Positions 29,680-37,638 of a stretch of DNA of 64,000 bases are shown here, piece after piece; the stretch's first letter is position 1; each line of letters opens with the position of its first letter. The notes under the pieces were generated by a model. That model had not been told where the DNA came from and ran no database searches. It worked only from the letters and a program-made list of their open reading frames with translations. Both the position numbers and the translations under genes were made by a program. Source of the DNA: Knoellia locipacati (GTDB lineage Bacteria; Actinomycetota; Actinomycetes; Actinomycetales; Dermatophilaceae); the NCBI RefSeq assembly GCF_007992835.1, contig NZ_BKBA01000001.1, positions 1 through 64,000 of the forward strand. Direction: 5' to 3'.

Positions 29680-30705
29680 ATGATCTCGCTCGTCCCTGCT
29701 GCCTCGACCCCCGTGGTCGGCACCCCCACCCTCTGGTTCCTCACCATCGGTGCGGTCCTCGCCCTCTTCGCCGTGGACTTCCTCGTCACGAGGCGTCCGC
29801 ACGAGGTGTCGATGCGCGAAGCCGTCGCCTGGTCGGCGTTCTACGTCGCCATTCCCGTCGCCTTCGGTGTCTGGCTGTGGAACGCCCACGGCAGCCAGAC
29901 CGGTGTGGAGTACTACACCGGCTACCTCGTCGAGAAGTCGTTGTCGGTCGACAACCTCTTCGTCTTCATGCTCCTGCTCACCGCGTTCGCGGTGCCGAAG
30001 AAGTACCAGCAGCGCGTCCTGCTCATCGGCGTCGCCGGCGCCCTCGTGCTCCGCGGCATCTTCATCGCGCTCGGGGCCCAGCTCATCTCGTCCTTCTCGT
30101 GGGCCTTCCTCCTCTTCGGCGCGATCCTGCTCGTCACCGCGGTCAAGGTGCTGCGTGACGCGCTCTCGCACTCGGACCAGGCCGTCGACATCTCGTCGCT
30201 GCGCACGGTCAAGCTCGTGCGCCGGTTCTGGCCGGTCACCGAGGAGTACCGCGGCACTCGGATGTCGGTCAAGGAGAACGGCCGACGCATCCTCACCCCG
30301 ATGGCGCTCGTCGTCATCGCGATCCTCGGGACCGACATCGTCTTCGCGATCGACTCCGTGCCGGCCGTCTACGGGATCACCGAGGACCCCTACCTCGTCT
30401 TCGCGACCAACGCCTTCGCCCTGCTCGGCCTGCGCGCGCTCTACTTCGTCCTCCAGGGCGCGCTGGGCTCGCTCGTCCACCTCGGGCACGGGCTCGCCGC
30501 GATCCTCGCGTTCATCGGCGTCAAGCTCGTCCTGCACTGGGCGCACGACGTCTGGGCCTGGGTCCCGACCGTCCCGACGCTCGCCTCGCTCGGCGTCATC
30601 GTCGCCATCCTCGCGACTGCCGTGACGACGAGCCTCATCGCCTCGCGTCGTCAGGAGGAACGCGACCGGACCGAGCGCGACGAGGACCGCACCCCGGTGG
30701 CGTGA
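29680..30705 (+). CDS. TerC/Alx-family integral membrane protein (probable Mn exporter)
   Basis: The 341-residue protein has about eight transmembrane helices and the TerC signatures EKSLSVDNLFVFMLLLTAF and GTDIVFAIDSVPAVYGIT, each with acidic residues inside helices. E. coli Alx and Bacillus MeeF/MeeY are linked to manganese export, and the yybP-ykoY riboswitch upstream supports that role here. The C-terminal tail is charged. TerC names derive from tellurite resistance, for which there is no evidence in this locus. A strong hairpin follows the stop. Confidence 0.92.
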   Translation: MISLVPAASTPVVGTPTLWFLTIGAVLALFAVDFLVTRRPHEVSMREAVAWSAFYVAIPVAFGVWLWNAHGSQTGVEYYTGYLVEKSLSVDNLFVFMLLLTAFAVPKKYQQRVLLIGVAGALVLRGIFIALGAQLISSFSWAFLLFGAILLVTAVKVLRDALSHSDQAVDISSLRTVKLVRRFWPVTEEYRGTRMSVKENGRRILTPMALVVIAILGTDIVFAIDSVPAVYGITEDPYLVFATNAFALLGLRALYFVLQGALGSLVHLGHGLAAILAFIGVKLVLHWAHDVWAWVPTVPTLASLGVIVAILATAVTTSLIASRRQEERDRTERDEDRTPVA

Positions 30706-30722
30706 CGTCCTCCTGACCGGCT

Positions 30723-30752
30723 GGGGCGGACCCGTGGACACGGGTCCGCCCC
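30723..30752. terminator. Bidirectional terminator between terC and WXG-like genes
   Basis: A perfect 14-bp stem GGGGCGGACCCGTG/CACGGGTCCGCCCC with a 2-nt centre lies in the 73-bp gap between two convergent genes. Confidence 0.85.
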
Positions 30753-30778
30753 CACGGTGTCCTGAGAGGACTCCTCGA

Positions 30779-31585
30779 TCAGGAGGCGCCGGGTGCGGCC
30801 GGCCACACGTCGGTGAAGTACTCGGGCACCGAAACGAACCCCGCCGCCGGTCCGCCGGCCCCGGTGATGCGCAGCGCCCGGTCGACCTCGGTGTCGAGGG
30901 TCGTGAGGGCGCCCTCGCAGGCGGTCATCGCGGTCCAGGGGTGGTTGCCCGCGTCGTCGGTGTCGTGGAGCAGACCGCAGCTCCAGCTGCCCTGCGCGCT
31001 CACCGACGGCGGGTCGCCCTCCTGACGGGGCGGGGGCGCCGGGGTGTAGTGGGTCAGGCTCGACGCGAGCGTCGAGAGCGCGGAGGCGACCTGCGAGAAG
31101 AACGTCTCGCCGGCGGTCGAGATCGAGGCCGACGCGGTCTTCATGTGGAGGGTGCCGTACTCCGCATACGAGGCACCGCTGCGCATCTGCGGGACGACCT
31201 CCCGGTACGCGCGGCCCGCCGGGCCCTTCCAGCTGTCGACCGCCGGGAGCTTCTTGGTGTCGACGTCGTCGGAGGCGTCCGAGGCGTGGCCGGAAGCCGT
31301 CTGCCACTTCGTGGACCGCCTGTCGAGGGCGTCGACCCACGCCGAGTCGTCGACGTAGTTCTCGGCCCAGGTGACGACCGCGGCCACCTGGTCGCGGTAC
31401 TCGCCCCACGAGTGGCCCGAGCCTGGGCGGAACCCGTCGATGTAGTGCACGCCCTGCGGGCCGCACGTGTGCAGGTTGTGGCTGTTGACGTAGGCCATGT
31501 ACTCGCCGTCGATCGTCGTGCCGTAGGTGCGCAACGTCCCGAGGGCGGTGTTCATCGAGCTCACCGACGCGCTGACCGTGCTCAT
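30779..31585 (-). CDS. WXG-like helical protein, distal gene of pair
   Basis: The 268-residue protein is mostly alpha-helical by composition, with no signal peptide. A W-x-G turn occurs in VDSWKGPAGRAYREVVPQM (about residue 118), the motif of ESX/type VII secreted WXG100-type hairpins. Surrounding Ala/Ser/Thr-rich amphipathic stretches (SASVSSMNTALGTLRTYG; ASALSTLASSLTHY) support this. Its ATG overlaps the upstream stop (ATGA). No EccC ATPase or EccD gene is near. It could be a secreted effector or chaperone partner of a distant type VII system. Family assignment is tentative. Confidence 0.6.
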   Translation of the reverse strand: MSTVSASVSSMNTALGTLRTYGTTIDGEYMAYVNSHNLHTCGPQGVHYIDGFRPGSGHSWGEYRDQVAAVVTWAENYVDDSAWVDALDRRSTKWQTASGHASDASDDVDTKKLPAVDSWKGPAGRAYREVVPQMRSGASYAEYGTLHMKTASASISTAGETFFSQVASALSTLASSLTHYTPAPPPRQEGDPPSVSAQGSWSCGLLHDTDDAGNHPWTAMTACEGALTTLDTEVDRALRITGAGGPAAGFVSVPEYFTDVWPAAPGAS

Positions 31586-32544
31586 CGCGACACCCCGTTC
31601 ACCTCGGCCCGGACCCGCCCCGAGGGCAGGCGGTCGTCGGACACCTCGGTGACCTCGCTGCCCTCGACGTCGAGGAAGACGAGGTGCGGCTCTCCGTCGC
31701 GGACCTCGACCACGGCGTAGTCGGCACCCTCCGGAAGCGCCTGGCTCCACTCGGTGCGCGCCGGCTCGGCCGTCGGCTCGACCGCGCCGCTGCCGGCGAC
31801 GACCCGCTCCTGCGAGGGGGCACCGGGCTCGACGAGCTGGGCGCTCGCGACCGGCCGCCCACCCTCGGACTGCCACTGCACTCCGGGGCCCCCGGTGTCG
31901 GCGTCCTCGTCGACGTAGGTGATCCGGGGCTCGCCGTCGACCATCGTCACGACGATCCGGTCGGCGCGGGCGGGGATGCGCTCGACATCGCGGCCGTCGA
32001 CCGCCCTGCCCTCGCCCGGCTCCATGTCGCGCGGCGTCCAGGTCACGTCGCCCGTCTCGGGGTCGACGGTGCGGTCGAAGGTGATGTCGGGGTCCTTGGG
32101 GTCGGTCGGCATCGGGTGGCCGGCGCCGGTGCCCGTGCCCATGAGCTCGGCGTAGTGGTTGCTGCCCTTGCCCCCGTGGTCGCCACCGGAGGCGCCGCCG
32201 TCGCCTCCCGCACCGGTGCCACCACCTCCGCCGCCCCCGCCACCGCCCCCGGCGGTGCGGACGCGCGTGTCGGCGTCCTTGTCGCTGTCCTTGGTCCGGG
32301 TGGTGTTGCTGGTGACGTTGGTCGACGTCGCCCGGAGCCGCGACTCCCCCACCTCGAGCATGTTCCGCACGGCGAGGTCCGCCGCGGAGTATCTCGCCCC
32401 GACGACCGACTGGAAGCCGCCGAAGCTCACGCCGAGCGCCGGCACCGCCTGGTGCGCGCGGCCCAGCGCCTCCGACGCCGCACCCCACTGCGTCGCGTCC
32501 GCGTCCATGTCGGCCGGGACCACCTGGAACTTCACGTCACCCAT
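31582..32544 (-). CDS. ESX/EspC-like protein with poly-Gly linker, proximal gene of pair
   Basis: The 320-residue protein starts at MGDVKFQVVPADMDADATQWG. Residues 1-95 look like a four-helix WXG/EspC-type domain (QWGAASEALGRAHQAVPAL... ARYSAADLAVRNMLEVGE). A linker with 11 consecutive Gly follows (near residues 98-110), then an acidic, Pro/Asp-rich beta domain with repeated patterns of the form ADRIVVTMVDGEPRITYVDED and ADYAVVEVRDGEPHLVFLDVE. These two similar units suggest an internal duplication. A purine-rich GAGAGG precedes the ATG. Co-translated with the downstream WXG-like gene. The function is not known. Confidence 0.6.
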   Translation of the reverse strand: MGDVKFQVVPADMDADATQWGAASEALGRAHQAVPALGVSFGGFQSVVGARYSAADLAVRNMLEVGESRLRATSTNVTSNTTRTKDSDKDADTRVRTAGGGGGGGGGGGTGAGGDGGASGGDHGGKGSNHYAELMGTGTGAGHPMPTDPKDPDITFDRTVDPETGDVTWTPRDMEPGEGRAVDGRDVERIPARADRIVVTMVDGEPRITYVDEDADTGGPGVQWQSEGGRPVASAQLVEPGAPSQERVVAGSGAVEPTAEPARTEWSQALPEGADYAVVEVRDGEPHLVFLDVEGSEVTEVSDDRLPSGRVRAEVNGVSR

Positions 32545-32663
32545 GGCGTCGCCTCTCTGACTCCTGTGGTCGACGTCCCCCGCCGAACCCTCCGGCCCCG
32601 ACGCTAGGGCACCCCACGCCCCCCGGCCATGGGGAGCACTCCCCCGAACCGCCCACGGACATG

Positions 32664-32700
32664 GGTATGCCGTGGCACCGGTCGGGTGCCACGGCATACC
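32664..32700. terminator. GTATGCCG-based terminator after the EEP gene
   Basis: A perfect 16-bp stem GGTATGCCGTGGCACC/GGTGCCACGGCATACC with a 5-nt loop. Each arm contains one copy of the enriched octamer. It ends the minus-strand EEP gene 22 bp after its stop and lies upstream of the WXG-like operon. Confidence 0.85.
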
Positions 32701-32722
32701 TGTCGTGCGTCGTCGCGGAGGG

Positions 32723-33919
32723 TCAGCGCAGGGTGACGTCCGCCCACACGAGCCGGTGGTCGCTCGTCGGGAACGGGAAGACGCCGGTGAGGCGCGAGAG
32801 CGGGTCGGCCTGGACCGGCCAGAAGACGCCGGCGTCGCGCACCGAGAAGTGCTTGGACAGCAGGGTGTAGTCGACGCGAAGGTTGCCGGGCGCGCTGTCG
32901 GAGAAGTCGGCGGTGTCGTACTTCGGGTCGCCGCGGTGGGTGAGGTTGGCGCCGCCCTGGAGATGTGCGGCCTCGACGGCCCCCGCGGAGGTGGCCTGCG
33001 GGTCGACGATCCGCTTGCTGTCGAGCAGCTGGTTGATGGCGTTGTCGTAGGAGTCGCCGTCGAGCGGGTCGGCGTTGTAGTCGCCGAGGATGACGAAGCG
33101 CTCGCTCGGGTTGAGGCCGCCGCGCCCGCCACGGTCGTCGTAGATGTAGCGGCCCTGGCCGGGCGTGACGTAGTCGGCCCAGAAGCGGATCTCGTCGTGG
33201 TTGCGGCGGCCGTTGCGGTCCTCGGGCCCGTCGAAGCTCGGCGGGGTCGGGTGTGCGGCGAGGACGTGGACGGTGCGCTTGCCGACCGTCACGGGGACGT
33301 CCCAGTGCGACTTGCTCGACAGGCGGAAGATGTCCTGCTCGGCCGGCGAGTACCAGTCGGTGGGCAGGACGTTGCCGGGCATGTCCTTCCAGAGGAAGTG
33401 CTGGAAGGTGCGCACCTCGTCGGTCCTGATCGGGTACTTGGACAGGACGACCATGCCGTACTGGCCCGGGAAGAGACCGAAGCCGAACGCGTCGTCACCA
33501 CCGCCGACCGTGCCGTCGTTGTTGAGGTCGAAGCCGCTCGGCACACCGGTGTTGACGGGTGCGGTGAAGGCATAGGGGTAGTCGACGGGGGCAGCCCCGT
33601 TGTGACCGACCTCGAGGTAGTTGTCGCGGAACAGGTCCACGGCCCGGCCACCGTCGACGTAGTCGAACTCGTTGAGCAGGACGACGTCGGGGTTGGCGCG
33701 CTGGATGACCTCGGCGACCGCCTTGGCCTGGGCGTTGTCGGGGGTCGACAGATCGGTGACGAGCTGGCCGGCGGTGTTGCGGTTGAGCGAGAGGTTGTAG
33801 GTCGCGACCCGCAGCGACTGCGTCGAGTCGGGCTGGGCGGAGGCGCTGGACGCGGCAGCCAGCGGTCCGACGGCGAGCAGGGCTGCGGCCCCGATCAGGG
33901 CGGCTCGGGCGAGGTTCAT
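32723..33919 (-). CDS. Secreted endonuclease/exonuclease/phosphatase-family protein
   Basis: The 398-residue protein has a Sec signal peptide (MNLARAALIGAAALLAVGPLAAASSASA). An EEP fold follows: RVATYNLSLNR, DVVLLNEFDYVD (metal Glu), VHVLAAHPTPP, FVILGDYNADPLDGDS and the terminal SDHRLVWADV catalytic Asp/His. An EF-hand-like calcium loop DLNNDGTVGGGDD interrupts the domain near residue 135, as in dockerins. It is probably an extracellular phosphoesterase or nuclease. Related actinobacterial proteins are of unknown substrate. It may scavenge phosphate from DNA or lipids, which is inference. Confidence 0.88.
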   Translation of the reverse strand: MNLARAALIGAAALLAVGPLAAASSASAQPDSTQSLRVATYNLSLNRNTAGQLVTDLSTPDNAQAKAVAEVIQRANPDVVLLNEFDYVDGGRAVDLFRDNYLEVGHNGAAPVDYPYAFTAPVNTGVPSGFDLNNDGTVGGGDDAFGFGLFPGQYGMVVLSKYPIRTDEVRTFQHFLWKDMPGNVLPTDWYSPAEQDIFRLSSKSHWDVPVTVGKRTVHVLAAHPTPPSFDGPEDRNGRRNHDEIRFWADYVTPGQGRYIYDDRGGRGGLNPSERFVILGDYNADPLDGDSYDNAINQLLDSKRIVDPQATSAGAVEAAHLQGGANLTHRGDPKYDTADFSDSAPGNLRVDYTLLSKHFSVRDAGVFWPVQADPLSRLTGVFPFPTSDHRLVWADVTLR

Positions 33920-33959
33920 CGGGTTCCTCCATGAGGGGTCGGCGGTGTCCCCAACCTAG

Positions 33960-34352
33960 TCAGGACCGGGGACCGACGCCTGTCCGCGCGGCGAACGGCT
34001 CATGAACCCGTATGCCGTCCGCCCCTGATCGCGCGCGAGTGCGCGCCCGGGCGCGGGCCTGGTCGCCACGCAGCGCGATGTCCGAGGAGACGAGGTTGAC
34101 CGCCAGGGCCAGCCACGTGGCATAGGGGGTGGCGGCCTCGATGGCGGTCGCCGCGGTCGCACCGTCGGTCGACACGAGCTGCACGAGGACGAGCACCGCT
34201 CCCAGGGCGAGCGCGGTGACCGGGACGAGGGTCACGGCACACAGGCGGGTCCCCCAGCGGCGGGCGAGCCGTCTCGCGCCGCGGCGGCGCGCCTGCAGCG
34301 TGAGGGCCGCGACGACGAGCCACGTGAGCACGAGGACGACGAACCAGGTCAT
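33960..34352 (-). CDS. Small membrane protein, unknown function
   Basis: The 130-residue frame starts at [34 protein letters not shown]. It has three hydrophobic segments (residues 1-19, 38-62 and about 72-92) and a basic Arg/Ala tail (RARARTRARSGADG). There is no family match that I know. It lies between the VOC gene (71 bp upstream) and the EEP gene (40 bp downstream), all on the minus strand. The alternating hydrophobic/basic pattern supports a real product, but the gene is weakly supported. Confidence 0.5.
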   Translation of the reverse strand: MTWFVVLVLTWLVVAALTLQARRRGARRLARRWGTRLCAVTLVPVTALALGAVLVLVQLVSTDGATAATAIEAATPYATWLALAVNLVSSDIALRGDQARARARTRARSGADGIRVHEPFAARTGVGPRS

Positions 34353-34423
34353 GACGACCAGACTCGCGGCGGTGACGCACGACCGACATCGGGTGCGTCC
34401 CCGAACGACCCCTGAGCGGCCCC

Positions 34424-34885
34424 TCAGTCGAGGCAGAACTCGTTGTCCTCGGGGTCGGCCATGACGATGAAGCCGGCCTCCATCGGAGGAGCCGGCTCGA
34501 CGCGGCGCAGCCGCCGGGCTCCGAGTCCCACGAGCCTCTCGCACTCGGCCTCGAGCGCCGCCATCCGCTCGTCACCGTCGAGCCCGGGCGCTGCCCGCAC
34601 GTCGAGGTGCACTCGGTTCTTGGCGACCTTGCCCTCGGGCACCTGTTGGAAGAACACCCTCGGCCCCGCGCCGTCCGGGTCCTCGATCGCCGATCGCGAG
34701 CTGTGCTGCTCCTCGGGCACACCGATGCGGGTGAGGAAGGCACCCCACGCCTGGAACGGGTCGGCGCCCTCGGACAGCTCGACGCCCGGCGGGCCCGGGA
34801 TGCGGTAGCCGAGGGCCTGCGCCCAGAAGCGCGACTGCGCAGCGGGGTCATGGGCGTCGAACGTCACCTGGATCGTGCGGCTCAT
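34424..34885 (-). CDS. VOC-family (glyoxalase-like) protein
   Basis: The 153-residue protein has a two-module VOC fold typical of Glyoxalase_6 proteins: TIQVTFDAHDPAAQSRFWAQALGYR, DPDGAGPRVFFQQVPEGKVAKNRVHLDVRA and FIVMADPEDNEFCLD with the terminal metal Glu. Members are metal-dependent lyases, dioxygenases or resistance binding proteins. The specific activity is not evident. It is followed on the same strand by the small membrane protein. Confidence 0.9.
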   Translation of the reverse strand: MSRTIQVTFDAHDPAAQSRFWAQALGYRIPGPPGVELSEGADPFQAWGAFLTRIGVPEEQHSSRSAIEDPDGAGPRVFFQQVPEGKVAKNRVHLDVRAAPGLDGDERMAALEAECERLVGLGARRLRRVEPAPPMEAGFIVMADPEDNEFCLD

Positions 34886-34935
34886 GCCACCCAGCGTGGC
34901 ACTGGGCGCCGACAGCCGCCGAGCGTGACGTGACC

Positions 34936-34951
34936 CCCCGACGGGTCGGGG
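34936..34951 (-). terminator. Short terminator stem after TIGR03960 gene
   Basis: A 7-bp stem CCCCGAC/GTCGGGG with a 2-nt centre lies 10 bp past the radical SAM gene stop on the minus strand. It has no U-tract. Confidence 0.5.
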
Positions 34952-34961
34952 CTACGGGAGG

Positions 34962-36956
34962 TCAGGCGTGGGTGTGCGCCTGCTCGGCCATCGTGGCCCT
35001 GCCGGCGCCGAGCACGGTGAGCGGCAGCAGCACCTTGCCGGTGGGCCCGATCTCGATCTCGGTGTTCATCTGCGGGCACACACCACAGTCGAAGCACGGC
35101 GTCCAGCGGCAGTCGTCGACCTCGGTCTCGTCGAGGGCGTCGAGCCAGTCCTGCCAGAGCCACTCCTTGTCGAGGCCGGAGTCCACGACGTCCCAGGGGA
35201 GGAACTCGGACTCCTCGCGCTCGCGCGTGGTGTACCAGTCGACGTCGATCGGCCACTCGCTCGCGGCGAACGCCGTCTGCGCCGAGGCCATCCACAGGTC
35301 GTAGGAGAAGTGCTCGCTCCAGCCGTCGAACCGGCCACCGTCGCGCCACACCTGCTCGATGACGGCGCCGACGCGACGGTCGCCGCGGGACAGCAGTCCC
35401 TCGACGATGCCGGGCTTGCCGTCGTGGTAGCGGAAGCCGATGGAGGACCCGAGCCGCCGGTCGGAGCGGATGGCGTCGCGCAGCTTGGTGAGGCGCGCGT
35501 CGGTCTCGTCGGCGGAGAGCTGGCCGACCCACTGGAACGGCGTGTGCGGCTTGGGCACGAACCCGCCGATGGAGACGGTGCAGCGGATGTCCTTGCGACC
35601 GCTGACCTGACGCCCGGTCTCGATGACCCGCTTGGCCAGCTCGGCGATCTGGAGGACGTCCTCGTCGGTCTCGGTGGGCAGCCCGCACATGAAGTAGAGC
35701 TTGACGTTGCGCCAGCCGGCGCCGTAGGCCGCGGAGACGGTTGTGATGAGGTCGTCCTCGGTGACCATCTTGTTGATGACCTTGCGGATCCGCTCGCTGC
35801 CGCCCTCGGGCGCGAACGTCAGGCCGGAGCGTCGCCCGTTGCGGGTGAGCTCGTTGGCGAGGTCGATGTTGAAGGCGTCGACACGCGTCGACGGCAGCGA
35901 CAGACCGGTGTTGGTGCCCTCGTAGCGGTCGGCGAGCCCCTTGGTGATGTCGGCGATCTCGGAGTGGTCGGCGCTGCTCAGCGACAGGAGCCCGACCTCC
36001 TCGAACCCGGTCGCGGCCAGGCCCTTCTCGACCATCTCGCCGATCCCCGTGATCGAGCGCTCGCGCACCGGGCGGGTGATCATGCCGGCCTGGCAGAAGC
36101 GGCAGCCACGCGTGCAGCCGCGGAAGATCTCGACCGACATGCGCTCGTGCACCGACTCGGCGAGCGGGACGAGCGGCTGCTTCGGGTAGGGCCACGCGTC
36201 GAGGTCCATGACGGTGTGCTTCGAGACGCGCCACGGCACACCGTGCTCGGTCGGCGCGATCCGCTGGATGCGCCCGTCCGGCAGGTAGGAGACGTCGTAG
36301 AACGCGGGCACGTAGACCCCGCCGGTGCGCGCGAGGCGCAGCAGCAGCTCGCGGCGGCCACCCGGCATACCCTCGCTCTTCCAGGCACGGATGAGCGCGG
36401 TGACCATGAGGACCGCCTCCTCGCCGTCACCGATGATCGCGGCGTCGACGAAGTCGGCCAGCGTCTCGGGGTTGAACGCGGCGTGGCCACCGGCGATGAC
36501 GATGGTGTCGCCGTCGACCCGGTCGCGCGCGTGCAGCGGGATGCCGGCGAGGTCGAGGGCGGTGAGGAGGTTGGTGTAGCCGAGCTCGGTCGAGAAAGAA
36601 ACGCCGAGGACGTCGAAGTCGCCGACGGCGCGGTGCCCGTCGACGGTGAACTGCGAGACGCCCGCGGAGCGCATGAGGGCCTCCATGTCGGGCCACACGG
36701 CATACGTGCGCTCGGCCAGGGCGTCGGGGCACTCGTTGAGGACCTCGTAGAGGATCATCGAGCCCTGGTTGGGGACACCGACCTCGTAGGCGTCGGGGTA
36801 CATGAGCGCCCACCGGACGGTGTGCTCACCGCCGACGTTCCAGTCCTTGACGGTGGAGTTGAGCTCGCCACCGACGTACTGGATCGGCTTGCTGACCTGC
36901 TCGAGCAGGGGCTCGAGGTCAGCGAAGAGTGAGGCGCCGGCGGTACGGGTGTGCAT
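34962..36956 (-). CDS. TIGR03960-family radical SAM protein
   Basis: The 664-residue protein has an N-terminal B12-binding-like region (YPDAYEVGVPNQGSMILYEVLN; ITAGGHAAFNPETL-type segment). The radical SAM cluster motif RGCTRGCRFCQAG (CxxxCxxC) falls near residue 282, followed by GLLSLSSADHSEI and TFAPEGGSERIRKVINK. A C-terminal extra Cys motif CFDCGVCPQ lies near residue 630. The family is typically adjacent to TIGR03936; here the pair is split by a cargo segment. It may carry a second FeS cluster. Substrate unknown. It diverges from the ECF sigma gene (80 bp). Confidence 0.92.
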   Translation of the reverse strand: MHTRTAGASLFADLEPLLEQVSKPIQYVGGELNSTVKDWNVGGEHTVRWALMYPDAYEVGVPNQGSMILYEVLNECPDALAERTYAVWPDMEALMRSAGVSQFTVDGHRAVGDFDVLGVSFSTELGYTNLLTALDLAGIPLHARDRVDGDTIVIAGGHAAFNPETLADFVDAAIIGDGEEAVLMVTALIRAWKSEGMPGGRRELLLRLARTGGVYVPAFYDVSYLPDGRIQRIAPTEHGVPWRVSKHTVMDLDAWPYPKQPLVPLAESVHERMSVEIFRGCTRGCRFCQAGMITRPVRERSITGIGEMVEKGLAATGFEEVGLLSLSSADHSEIADITKGLADRYEGTNTGLSLPSTRVDAFNIDLANELTRNGRRSGLTFAPEGGSERIRKVINKMVTEDDLITTVSAAYGAGWRNVKLYFMCGLPTETDEDVLQIAELAKRVIETGRQVSGRKDIRCTVSIGGFVPKPHTPFQWVGQLSADETDARLTKLRDAIRSDRRLGSSIGFRYHDGKPGIVEGLLSRGDRRVGAVIEQVWRDGGRFDGWSEHFSYDLWMASAQTAFAASEWPIDVDWYTTREREESEFLPWDVVDSGLDKEWLWQDWLDALDETEVDDCRWTPCFDCGVCPQMNTEIEIGPTGKVLLPLTVLGAGRATMAEQAHTHA

Positions 36957-37035
36957 CCGTCAAGGGTACGTTCGCGGCACCGCGAGCCCCAAAGTCGCGT
37001 GACACACTCCCCCGTCCCGGAGACATGTACTGGTC

Positions 37036-37638
37036 ATGAGCCTGTCCGACCCGGGACCTCCCGACGCCGCGAGCGCCGCTGCACGCCTGCGCTTCGAGAC
37101 GGTCTACGACGCGACGTATGCCGCGGTGCTGCGTTTCGCGCAGCGGCGCGTCCACCCGTCGCACGCCGAGGACGTGGCCGCCGACGTGTTCGTCGTCGCG
37201 TGGCGGCGGATCGCCGACGTGCCGCGCGAGCCCGACGAGGCGCGGGCGTGGCTGTTCGGGGTGGCCCGACGGCTGCTCCTGGCCAGCCAGCGTGCGGACC
37301 AGCGCCGGCACGCCCTCACCCTGCGGATCGCGGACGACCAGGTCACCGGGCGGCTCGGCTCCGGCGTCGACGCCGACCTCGTGCTCCACCACGTCGACCT
37401 CGCCCGGGCCTGGCGGCTGCTCAGCCCCGTGCACCAGGAGAGCCTCGCTCTTGTCGTCTGGGACGACCTCACCTCGCCCCAGGCGGCGGAGGTGCTCGGC
37501 ATCTCGGCGGTGGCCTTCCGGCTCAGGCTGAGCCGGGCCCGGCGGGCGCTGCGACGCCACCTCGAGCCCGGCACCTCACCCACCACCACCACCACCACCA
37601 CCACCACGGACCGCGCCCAGCAGAGGAGCACCCGATGA
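37036..37638 (+). CDS. ECF-type RNA polymerase sigma factor
   Basis: The 200-residue sigma-70 family member contains region 2 (YDATYAAVLRFAQRRVHPSHAEDVAADVFVVAWRRIADVP) and region 4 (LSPVHQESLALVVWDDLTSPQAAEVLGISAVAFRLRLSRARRALRRHL). It activates an unknown regulon. Its C terminus is a poly-Thr run encoded by nine CAC/ACC repeats. The stop overlaps the next gene (ATGA), which encodes a membrane-anchored protein in the place normally held by an anti-sigma factor. AGAGGAG lies in its 3' end and serves the next gene. Confidence 0.92.
   Translation: MSLSDPGPPDAASAAARLRFETVYDATYAAVLRFAQRRVHPSHAEDVAADVFVVAWRRIADVPREPDEARAWLFGVARRLLLASQRADQRRHALTLRIADDQVTGRLGSGVDADLVLHHVDLARAWRLLSPVHQESLALVVWDDLTSPQAAEVLGISAVAFRLRLSRARRALRRHLEPGTSPTTTTTTTTTDRAQQRSTR
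37581..37607 (+). repeat. (CAC)9 trinucleotide microsatellite
   Basis: Nine perfect CAC units inside the 3' end of the sigma factor gene, read as consecutive Thr. The run is 28 bp before the start of the coupled membrane protein gene. Unit gain or loss would keep the frame but alter the tail length and the distance to the next start. Confidence 0.9.

Noticed and set aside
32220-32255. Poly-Gly repeat as a CRISPR or tandem-repeat array
   Set aside because: Irregular GGN codons within a coding linker, with no spacers.
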